Part shown: one piece after another, positions 6,712-12,149 of the stretch | Position numbering within the stretch: the first letter of the stretch is position 1 | Layout of the letters: each line of letters starts with the position of its first letter | Notes under the pieces: generated by a model | What the model was told of the DNA's origin: nothing | Databases searched by the model: none | Seen by the model: the letters and a program-made list of their open reading frames with translations, nothing else | Program-made: the position numbers and the translations under genes | From: Intrasporangiaceae bacterium | Lineage (GTDB): Bacteria; Actinomycetota; Actinomycetes; Actinomycetales; Dermatophilaceae | Assembly: GCA_012518475.1 (NCBI GenBank) | Contig: JAAYSB010000048.1 | Location: forward strand, 1 to 13,956 | DNA length: 13,956 nucleotides | Direction of reading: 5' to 3'

Positions 6712-6712
6712 T

Positions 6713-7087
6713 TCAGCGGGAGTAGTCGTCCTCGAGCCGCTCGATGTCGTCCTCGTCGAACCGTCCGTAGGCAAGCTCGAGGACCCGCGCAGGAGCCGAC
6801 CCCGAGTTCCCCATCCGGTGCTTCTCGCCACGCTCGATCCAGATCTTGTCACCCGTGCCGGCGCTCCAGGAGTCCTCTCCGACGGTCACATCGACCGGAC
6901 CGTCGAGGACGATCCAGTACTCACTGCGCCGCTCATGGCGCTGCAGCGAGAGCCGTTGCCCCGGCTGGACGGTGATGACCTTGACCGTCGTGGTCTCGTC
7001 ATGGCTGTACTGGTCGAACCGCCCCCACGGCCGGACATCGAAGACGTGCTCGCCCGGCGCGTGCGGGCGGTGGTCGCGGCTGTTCAC
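6713..7087 (-). CDS. Cupin protein, mannose-6-phosphate isomerase type II-like
   Basis: Small single-domain cupin of about 124 residues resembling the C-terminal cupin domain of type II phosphomannose isomerase/GDP-mannose pyrophosphorylase proteins. It has RPWGRFDQY, then VKVITVQPGQRLSLQRHERRSEYW in two parts (first cupin motif with the QxH...E metal ligands), VLDGPVDVTVG, the second motif KIWIERGEKHRMGN with a ligand His, and the end FDEDDIERLEDDYSR typical of that domain. No nucleotidyltransferase domain is attached, so isomerase activity is uncertain. GTG 7087 overlaps the DUF2516 stop in GTGA; GTG 7090 is the other option. Translation is probably coupled to that upstream gene. Confidence 0.85.
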   Translation of the reverse strand: MNSRDHRPHAPGEHVFDVRPWGRFDQYSHDETTTVKVITVQPGQRLSLQRHERRSEYWIVLDGPVDVTVGEDSWSAGTGDKIWIERGEKHRMGNSGSAPARVLELAYGRFDEDDIERLEDDYSR

Positions 7088-7401
7088 CACGTGTTGTGCC
7101 CGCGACCGCCGCCCCGCCCGGTCACCTGCTGGAGGGCAGGACGGACGTCAGCGAGATAGACCCCGGCGCCGACAGCAGCGATCATCGAGAAGAGGAGCAT
7201 GCCCCCACCGATTCCGATGAAGCCGAGCAGCGCAGCGCCACCGGTCACGGCCAGCCAGAAGTTCTTGGTGCGCTTGTCGGCTGCGACGAAGGCGTCAGGC
7301 CGGTGTCGGAGCGCATCGACGAGCGCAAACGCCGCCATCACGAAGACCCCGGCGGTGAGGGTGAGGAGAAGCCACCCCTGTGCCTGACCGATGAGATTCA
7401 T
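7084..7401 (-). CDS. DUF2516 family membrane protein
   Basis: Membrane protein of 105 residues with three hydrophobic stretches: about residues 10-30 (LLLTLTAGVFVMAAFALVDA), 48-65 and 66-85. Between the first two is a short charged loop DALRHRPDAFVAADKRTKNFW, which is the recognisable part of this actinobacterial family; the C-terminus is Gly/Arg-rich and cytoplasmic. Function is unknown. In mycobacteria and streptomycetes such a gene commonly lies near an XRE regulator and, in mycobacteria, hbhA, as here, though asparaginase and dtd separate them in this window. The start ATG has TACGCT 6 nt upstream and no ribosome site. Confidence 0.85.
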   Translation of the reverse strand: MNLIGQAQGWLLLTLTAGVFVMAAFALVDALRHRPDAFVAADKRTKNFWLAVTGGAALLGFIGIGGGMLLFSMIAAVGAGVYLADVRPALQQVTGRGGGRGHNTW

Positions 7402-7407
7402 GGGCCA

Positions 7408-7413
7408 AGCGTA
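7408..7413 (-). promoter_or_regulatory. DUF2516 gene -10 element, leaderless-type
   Basis: TACGCT on the minus strand, 6 nt before the ATG, inside the 29-bp gap that follows dtd. It would start transcription of DUF2516 and the coupled cupin gene. Confidence 0.5.
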
Positions 7414-7430
7414 ACTGTGACGACGGGCGC

Positions 7431-7853
7431 TCAGGCCTCCAGGAGGATCGTCACCGGGCCGTCATTGACGAGCTCGACCTCCATCATCGCGCCGAAGCGT
7501 CCGGTCTCGACCGGGATCCCGCGCTCGCTCAGTCCCGCGGCCACCTGCTCGACGAGCGGCTCGGCGACCGGGCCGGGCGCGGCGCCGTTCCAGGACGGCC
7601 GACGTCCCTTGCGGGTGTCGGCATAGAGCGTGAACTGGCTGACGACGAGCACCCCGCCGCCGACGTCCATGACCGACTGCTCGTCCCGCATGATCCGCAG
7701 CTCGGCGATCTTGCGGACGATGAGCGCCACCTGATCCGGCCCGTCGTCGTGGGTGGCACCGATCAGCGCGACCAGTCCCGGCCCGATCTGGCCGACGACC
7801 TCACCCTCGACGGTGACCTGGGCGCGGGTGACGCGCTGGAGGACGGCTCGCAT
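7431..7853 (-). CDS. dtd: D-aminoacyl-tRNA deacylase
   Basis: Homodimeric proofreading enzyme that cleaves D-amino acids (and glycine mischarged on tRNA-Ala) from tRNA in the cytoplasm. 140 residues, normal length. It begins MRAVLQRVTRAQVTVEG, shows the catalytic SQFTLYADTRKGRRPSW segment, and ends with the Gly-cisPro motif NDGPVT near the C-terminus. Its ATG overlaps the asparaginase stop by one base (TGATG), so the two are co-translated; the longer open frame upstream of the ATG is a shadow of asparaginase. All family motifs look intact. Confidence 0.96.
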   Translation of the reverse strand: MRAVLQRVTRAQVTVEGEVVGQIGPGLVALIGATHDDGPDQVALIVRKIAELRIMRDEQSVMDVGGGVLVVSQFTLYADTRKGRRPSWNGAAPGPVAEPLVEQVAAGLSERGIPVETGRFGAMMEVELVNDGPVTILLEA

Positions 7854-8863
7854 CAGACGCCGACCGCAACGACAGCGCCGACGGGCCGGCCGTGACCGAG
7901 GACGTCGACCGACTCGACCGCCTCGTATGCGCTGCTCTCGACACCGAGGCGGCGTAGCGCAGCCGCCATGATGACCGGCCGCGCGCGCTGCGGACCACCG
8001 CCCACGCCGCCGCCACCCTCGGCCATCTTCAGCGCCACCGCGCGCCCGTCGGCGAGCCCGGCGGCATAGACCCCCTCGGCTCCGTCCTTGGCGATGAGCC
8101 CCTCGGTGCCTTCGATGAGGACAGTGACGTCCCGCCCCGTCCCGCCGAGGTACAGGGGGTATGCGCGGATGGCTTTGGCGACCCGCCCCTCCGGCGTCGT
8201 CGGGTCGGCTGAGGCAATGGTGGCGAAGGCCCGAGCGAGCCCGAGCAGGGAGATCGGCATGATCGGGGCGCCGCACCCGTCGACAGAGGATGTCCCGGGC
8301 TCCTCGCCCGCGAGATCGGCGACGGTCGCGACGATCGCCTGCTGGAGCGGGTGCCCAGGCTCGAGGTAGGTCGCGGTGTCCCAGCCGTTGGCGACACACG
8401 TTGCGAGCATGCCGGCGTGCTTGCCGGAGCAGTTCTGTCCGTGCGAGCTCGGTGCGCGCCCCTCCCGGATCCAGCGGGTGTGCTCGTCGTCGTTGAGCGG
8501 GAGCGACGGAGTGTTCTGCAGGGCGTCCACGCCCAGCCCGGCGCCGGTGAGGATGCGCACGACACCCTCGAGGTGGAAGTCCTCACCGCTGTGGCTGGCA
8601 CAGGCCAGCGCGAGCAGGTCGTCAGGCAGGTCGAGCCCGGAGCGCACCATGGCGACGGCCTGCAGCGGCTTGAGCGAGCTGCGTGGATAGACCGGGGAGT
8701 CGATTCCGCCGTGGCTGAAGGCGACCGATCCGTCGCGCTCGAGCGCGACGAGGCTCGCGCGGTGCACCGACTCGACGAGGTCTCCGCGGGTGTAGTGCGC
8801 GAGGACAGGGGCGTCGGTGAGCGCGGATCCGGGCGTGAGGTTCGCCGGGGAGAGGTGGGCCAT
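7853..8863 (-). CDS. L-asparaginase II-family protein (Rhizobium etli type)
   Basis: Soluble amidase of 336 residues from the pfam Asparaginase_II family, unrelated to the classical E. coli type. Expected reaction: asparagine to aspartate plus ammonia. Visible family blocks: TRGDLVESVHRAS, FSHGGIDSPVYPRSSLKPLQ (start of the catalytic region), CASHSGEDFHLEG, NCSGKHAGMLATC (catalytic Ser-x-Lys-type block), DGCGAPIMPISL and EGTEGLIAKDGAEGVYA. ATG 8863 is chosen over ATG 8887 because TAGGCT lies 8 nt before it, suggesting a leaderless mRNA, and the extra eight residues are atypical. It heads an operon with dtd. Substrate range is inferred from the family. Confidence 0.9.
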   Translation of the reverse strand: MAHLSPANLTPGSALTDAPVLAHYTRGDLVESVHRASLVALERDGSVAFSHGGIDSPVYPRSSLKPLQAVAMVRSGLDLPDDLLALACASHSGEDFHLEGVVRILTGAGLGVDALQNTPSLPLNDDEHTRWIREGRAPSSHGQNCSGKHAGMLATCVANGWDTATYLEPGHPLQQAIVATVADLAGEEPGTSSVDGCGAPIMPISLLGLARAFATIASADPTTPEGRVAKAIRAYPLYLGGTGRDVTVLIEGTEGLIAKDGAEGVYAAGLADGRAVALKMAEGGGGVGGGPQRARPVIMAAALRRLGVESSAYEAVESVDVLGHGRPVGAVVAVGV

Positions 8864-8871
8864 GGAGGCAC

Positions 8872-8877
8872 AGCCTA
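8872..8877 (-). promoter_or_regulatory. Asparaginase -10 element, leaderless-type
   Basis: TAGGCT on the minus strand, 8 nt before ATG 8863. The octamer GGTATGCG (minus strand, 8883-8890) ends 5 nt upstream of it. Confidence 0.45.
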
Positions 8878-8934
8878 GCCAGCGCATACCCCATCGGCAG
8901 CCGGGGTCAGGGAGGGACAGGTGGAGGCACGCAA

Positions 8935-9026
8935 CTGGCCCCGGCGGGGGTCGTCCCGACGGGGCCAGCTGGTGCAGGGGGCGCGGGCAGGGGAACCCGC
9001 GCGGACGGTGGCGTCACATCGTGACG
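8935..9026. terminator. Three consecutive hairpins after the HbhA-like gene
   Basis: Stems: CTGGCCCCG (8935-8943) with 8960-8968; GCGCGGG (8981-8987) with 8996-9002; CGTCAC (9012-9017) with 9021-9026. They begin 19 bp beyond the HbhA-like stop codon on the minus strand and fill the gap before asparaginase. The nearest is the likely terminator; the others may strengthen it or insulate the asparaginase promoter. Confidence 0.5.
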
Positions 9027-9044
9027 GTCACCGACGGTGGATGG

Positions 9045-9746
9045 TCAGTCGCCGACCTTCTCGGCGGCCTTCTTGGTGGCCTTGGGGGCCTTGGCCGCGG
9101 TCTTGCGCGCGGAGGTGACCGTCGCCTTGGTGCGGGCGGTGGTCTTCTTCGCGGCGTTCTTGGTCGTGGTGTTCGCACGCTTGGCTGCGGTGCCGGTGCG
9201 CTTGACCGACTTCTGGACCTCAGCGGTCGCCGTCTTGGCCTCGTCCTCGATGGACTCGGCGATTGCCTCACCGGCGCGGACAGCCTCCTTGCGGACGGTC
9301 GTCAGCGTGGCCTTGGCGCTCTTCTCGACATCAGCGGCAGCGTTGCGCGCGGTCGTGACCGCACCCTTGGCCTGCGCGACAGTGCTCTCGGCCTGCGCAA
9401 CGAGGTCCTTGGTGGCCTGCTGGTTGCGGATCCGCTCGACGAGCTTCTCGCCGCGGGTGGCGAGGTCCTCGTAGGTGTCCGTGGCCTGGCCGACGAGGGT
9501 CATGACCGCGTCGACGGTCTTGCCCGGGATCGCGGCGACGCGAGCCTGGAGCTCAGCGGCGTCGAGACCCTCGATGTCCTTGCGGAAGGACTTGAGGTCG
9601 CTGCGGATCTCCTTGTCGGCCTTGTTGTAGGCCTTGGTGTAGCGGGACTGCACGTCGCGGACCTCCTCGACCGCGAGGTCGAGGACGCCGACGGCGGCGT
9701 AGAAGGTGGTCTGGTTGGACTTGCGGACTTCGTCGATGATCGACAT
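9045..9746 (-). CDS. HbhA-like coiled-coil protein with histone-H1-like tail
   Basis: 233-residue protein. Residues 1-110 look like helical coiled coil (EEVRDVQSRYTKAYNKADKE), a middle segment about 110-170 is Ala/Glu/Lys helix, and the last 60 residues are Lys/Ala/Thr-rich (TAAKRANTTTKNAAKK, KAPKATKKAAEK). This is the plan of mycobacterial heparin-binding hemagglutinin HbhA: helical body and basic tail that binds sulfated glycans or DNA. No signal peptide or membrane segment is visible, as in HbhA. Surface adhesin, chromosome-associated protein or lipid-body role are all possible; adhesin function cannot be assumed outside mycobacteria. A GGAG site lies 6 nt before the ATG. It follows the XRE gene by 32 bp and is probably co-transcribed with it. 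Confidence 0.75.
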   Translation of the reverse strand: MSIIDEVRKSNQTTFYAAVGVLDLAVEEVRDVQSRYTKAYNKADKEIRSDLKSFRKDIEGLDAAELQARVAAIPGKTVDAVMTLVGQATDTYEDLATRGEKLVERIRNQQATKDLVAQAESTVAQAKGAVTTARNAAADVEKSAKATLTTVRKEAVRAGEAIAESIEDEAKTATAEVQKSVKRTGTAAKRANTTTKNAAKKTTARTKATVTSARKTAAKAPKATKKAAEKVGD

Positions 9747-9778
9747 GTCGTTCTCCTCGTGTTGCTGGTGGTCTGTGG

Positions 9779-10411
9779 TCAGGTCGTGCGGGCTGAGCGC
9801 GCAGTCTTGGCGACCTTGGTGGTCGTCTTCTTTGTCGCTGCAGCCGACTTCGTCGTTGAAGTCTGAGTGCGGGTAGCCCTGGTCGCGGCGGCCTTCGTGG
9901 TCGCGTGCTTCCGTGTTGCCGGCTTCTTAGTGGTTGTCTTCGTGGTGGTTGTCTTCGTGGTGGCAGCCTTCTTCGTGGCAACCTTCCTCGTCGCCGTAGC
10001 GCGAGTCGCCGTCTCCGGGGTGCGGGCCGGGTGGCTGGTGGGGCGGGATCCGTCGTCGATGAAGGACCGGTAGATGTCGATGAGCGTGCCCTTCTGACGC
10101 TCGGTCAGGTCGGTGTCGGCCTCGATGGCGGCCTCGACGTCCCAGGGGCGGCGCTCGCTCACGGTGCGCTCGTCGAGGATGCCGGCTTTGACATACAGGG
10201 TCTCGGCGGAGATCTGTAGGCCCTTGGCGAGCTCCTGGAGGATCTCGGCGCTCGGCTTCTTCAGACCGCGCTCGATCTGCGAGAGGTAGGGGTTGCTCAC
10301 GCCCGCAGCGTCCGCGAGCTGCCGGAGGGACAGCCTGGCGGACTGACGCTGCTGGCGCAGGTAGTCACCGAGGCTCTCGCTCAGGTTCTCGATCGGGTTC
10401 TTGGGGCTCAC
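9779..10411 (-). CDS. XRE-family regulator with basic histone-like tail
   Basis: DNA-binding protein of 210 residues. A Cro/CI-type helix-turn-helix occupies about residues 12-75 (LGDYLRQQRQSARLSLRQLA, GVSNPYLSQIERGLKKPSAE). A linker with a helix (DLTERQKGTLIDIYRSFIDD) follows, then from about residue 134 a Lys/Thr/Ala-rich tail built of KKAATTKTTT-like units. The tail DNA has a perfect 15-bp tandem duplication at 9931-9960. The start is set at GTG 10411, just after an 18-bp palindrome; the frame stays open to ATG 10447, but that would place the palindrome inside the gene. Adjacent to an HbhA-like gene, as at Rv0474-Rv0475 in M. tuberculosis. Target genes unknown; autoregulation is likely. 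Confidence 0.85.
   Translation of the reverse strand: MSPKNPIENLSESLGDYLRQQRQSARLSLRQLADAAGVSNPYLSQIERGLKKPSAEILQELAKGLQISAETLYVKAGILDERTVSERRPWDVEAAIEADTDLTERQKGTLIDIYRSFIDDGSRPTSHPARTPETATRATATRKVATKKAATTKTTTTKTTTKKPATRKHATTKAAATRATRTQTSTTKSAAATKKTTTKVAKTARSARTT
9931..9960. repeat. 15-bp perfect tandem duplication in the XRE tail
   Basis: TGGTTGTCTTCGTGG occurs at 9931-9945 and again at 9946-9960, with a diverged third unit after it. On the coding strand each unit gives Thr-Thr-Lys-Thr-Thr. Slippage at this site would change tail length in 5-residue steps without breaking the frame. Confidence 0.85.
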
Positions 10412-10417
10412 ATATCC

Positions 10418-10447
10418 ATTGTGCTTGCTATAGCAAGCAGAATGCAA
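10418..10447 (-). promoter_or_regulatory. XRE regulator promoter with 18-bp operator palindrome
   Basis: A perfect palindrome TGCTTGCTATAGCAAGCA lies at 10422-10439. On the minus strand a TTGCAT (10442-10447) and CACAAT (10418-10423), 18 bp apart, resemble -35 and -10 boxes, with CACAAT 6 nt before GTG 10411. The palindrome therefore fills the spacer, the classic site for a self-repressor. A second imperfect repeat, GCAAACT-AA-AGTATGC, lies at 10444-10459. Binding by the regulator is inferred. Confidence 0.6.
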
Positions 10448-10492
10448 ACTAAAGTATGCGTGAGCATCGCCACACGCGGATCGGCAGCAACC

Positions 10493-10978
10493 TCACTGCC
10501 TCGCGAGAGCCAGGTTGTTGCACGCCTCGCAGGTCTCCTCCGGAATGAGCCCCCAGCGCATGAGCTGGGCGAACACGAAGCACCCGGCGCACCAGCCGAC
10601 AGCCGCCTCCAGCAGCGCACAGACGACGAGAACGCCGATGAGGACGCTCGCGAGCCCGGTCGCACCGAACGCCAGGGCCGCCACCGCTGCGACCCCGGTG
10701 AAGCCGAGGCCGATCGCCTGAGCGAAACGCTTCGGCGGTCCGGCTGTGGGCACCACCCGCCCGAGCCGAGGAGCGATGACCTGCGCCGCAACCCGCCCGA
10801 TCGGGCTGTAGCGGGGCCCGCCGAGGACCCGCAGGAGGAAGCCCGCCGCCATCAGCGCGGTCACCCAGTGCCAGCCGGTGACGAGGACGAGCACACCCAG
10901 CGCTGCGACGAAGCCGGCGACCACGCGGGCGGCCTTCTCGTTCACGACCGACGGAAAACCGATGATAGGAGCGGACAT
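10493..10978 (-). CDS. DUF4395 family membrane protein
   Basis: 161-residue integral membrane protein. Family features are visible: FPSVVNEKAARVVAGF at the start, hydrophobic segments at about 18-36, 37-50, 88-104 and 106-123, the block GGPRYSPIGRVA, and PPKRFAQAIG. The C-terminus has two cysteine pairs, GWCAGC (about 127-132) and TCEAC (about 149-153), typical of the family and suggestive of thiol or sulfur chemistry; relatives often sit near rhodanese or thioredoxin genes, but none is present here. Function is unknown. ATG 10978 has no clear ribosome site; TACATAAT lies just upstream on the minus strand and may be its -10 region. Confidence 0.85.
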   Translation of the reverse strand: MSAPIIGFPSVVNEKAARVVAGFVAALGVLVLVTGWHWVTALMAAGFLLRVLGGPRYSPIGRVAAQVIAPRLGRVVPTAGPPKRFAQAIGLGFTGVAAVAALAFGATGLASVLIGVLVVCALLEAAVGWCAGCFVFAQLMRWGLIPEETCEACNNLALARQ

Positions 10979-11063
10979 AACTCTGGATTATGTAGATCGG
11001 AATCGGTATGCGCCGCTCCCGTCCACGATGCGGCCACCGTGGCGACGGAGCCGGACGAGGACC

Positions 11064-11900
11064 TCAGCGGACGCGACGGTCCTTGACGCCGAGGAGCTCT
11101 CTCGCGTCCGCCGTCGACATCGGCGGCCGCTGCATGAGCGTCGCCAGCTCTGCCGCCCGGCTGACGAGCTCGTCGTTGTGCTGCACCTGCTGGCCCCGCG
11201 CATACATGATGTTGTCCTCCATCCCGACCCGCACGTGGCCACCGGCGGACAGGGCGGCCGCCATGATCGGGAGGTGGCTGCGACCGATACCGGTCGCCGC
11301 CCACGAAGTGACCTCCTGCGGGAGCATCGCCACCCCGGCCATGAGGGCGGCCGTGGTGCCCGGCATCGCCCCGGGAACCCCGGTGACGAAGTCGACGTGG
11401 ACCTTGCCGCCGAACGGGAGCCCGTGTGCGTCGATGAGCCGGGACAGCGCGGCCACGTGACCGAGCTCGAACAGCTCGAACTCCGGGACGACCTCCCGCT
11501 CCTGAGCCTGGACATAGAGGTCGGACATGAACCCGTGTGGGTTGAGGAAGACGTCATCGCCGAAGTTCGTCGTGCCGCATGTGAGGGAGCAGGAGTCCGG
11601 CTCGGCGTCGAGCACGGTGAGCCGCTGCTCGAGCGGGTCATGCACCGAGCCGCCGGTCGAGAGCTGGACGATGAGGTCGGTCTCCGCGCGGATGGCGTCC
11701 ACCGACTCCCGCAGCAGCCCGCCGTCGAGCGTGGGCGCGTGGTCGGCCCCTCGGATATGGAGGTGGATCATCGCGGCACCCGCCTGCTCGCAGCGGATCG
11801 CGGTCTCGACCAGCTCCTCGAGGGTGGTCGGCAGCTGCGGCACATCGGCCTTGGACAGCTCGGCTCCGGTGGGGGCGACGGTGATCAGCGTTGCGGCCAT
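11064..11900 (-). CDS. BKACE/DUF849 beta-keto acid cleavage enzyme
   Basis: 278-residue TIM-barrel, zinc-dependent enzyme of the 3-keto-5-aminohexanoate cleavage (Kce) family. These join a beta-keto acid with acetyl-CoA to give acetoacetate and a new CoA ester. Seen: E14 in PTGAELSK, metal ligands H46 and H48 in MIHLHIR, QLSTGG (80-84), the loop GIGRSHLPI with R207, and E228 in VGMEDNI, all matching the known active-site plan. The substrate cannot be read from sequence, and no lysine-fermentation or carnitine genes are nearby, so the kce symbol is withheld. No good ribosome site precedes the ATG; CACGAT lies 6 nt upstream. Repeat copy 3 lies 43 bp upstream. Confidence 0.88.
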   Translation of the reverse strand: MAATLITVAPTGAELSKADVPQLPTTLEELVETAIRCEQAGAAMIHLHIRGADHAPTLDGGLLRESVDAIRAETDLIVQLSTGGSVHDPLEQRLTVLDAEPDSCSLTCGTTNFGDDVFLNPHGFMSDLYVQAQEREVVPEFELFELGHVAALSRLIDAHGLPFGGKVHVDFVTGVPGAMPGTTAALMAGVAMLPQEVTSWAATGIGRSHLPIMAAALSAGGHVRVGMEDNIMYARGQQVQHNDELVSRAAELATLMQRPPMSTADARELLGVKDRRVR

Positions 11901-11943
11901 ACGCCCATCGTGCCAGCCGCTCCGGGGGGACGGCGGCCGTTCG

Positions 11944-11976
11944 TCGTTTGGCTGCTATGTGGAAGATATGGCGACC
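11944..11976 (-). repeat. 33-bp dispersed repeat, copy 3
   Basis: On the minus strand this matches copy 1 (5696-5728) at 27 of 33 positions, with core ATCTTCCACATAGCAGCC. It reads towards the BKACE gene and ends 43 bp before its start, as copy 2 reads towards the methyltransferase and ends 31 bp before its start. Confidence 0.8.
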
Positions 11977-12096
11977 GGCTGAGGGGCGGTGGGACTCAGG
12001 ATGGGTATGCGTCGCTCACCTGCCCGAGGACCCGCCATCCCGTCGCCCTGCCGGCCCCGGACGGGCTTGCCGGCTCACTCACTCCTGACGCCCTTC

Positions 12097-12134
12097 CGCC
12101 TCCATAACCTCGCAATTGCGAGGTTATGGAGGCG
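12097..12134. repeat. 38-bp perfect palindrome, copy 3
   Basis: Arms 12097-12115 and 12116-12134 are exact reverse complements, again centred on CTCGCAATTGCGAG and with outer CGCCTCC. The inner arm reads ATAACCTCG where copies 1 and 2 read GTCATCTCG or GTTATCTCG. It lies 15 nt past the ygfZ stop codon, so it can act as its terminator; no T-tract is present. Confidence 0.9.
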
Positions 12135-12149
12135 AGTGCGAGGACCGGG

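Noticed and set aside
7854..8399. Upstream in-frame extension of dtd
   Set aside because: No family similarity before MRAVLQRVTRAQ; the extension is another frame of asparaginase.
8817..9866. 349-codon plus-strand frame rich in Gly, Leu and Val
   Set aside because: Antisense of the Lys/Ala-rich HbhA-like gene, which has a ribosome site and coherent coiled-coil pattern.
10979..11063. Possible small gene or RNA between BKACE and DUF4395 genes
   Set aside because: 85 bp with no frame or strong structure; better explained as the DUF4395 promoter region with one GGTATGCG copy.
10878..12107. 409-codon plus-strand frame opposite the BKACE gene
   Set aside because: The BKACE frame has all active-site residues; this one has none recognisable and runs through an intergenic repeat.
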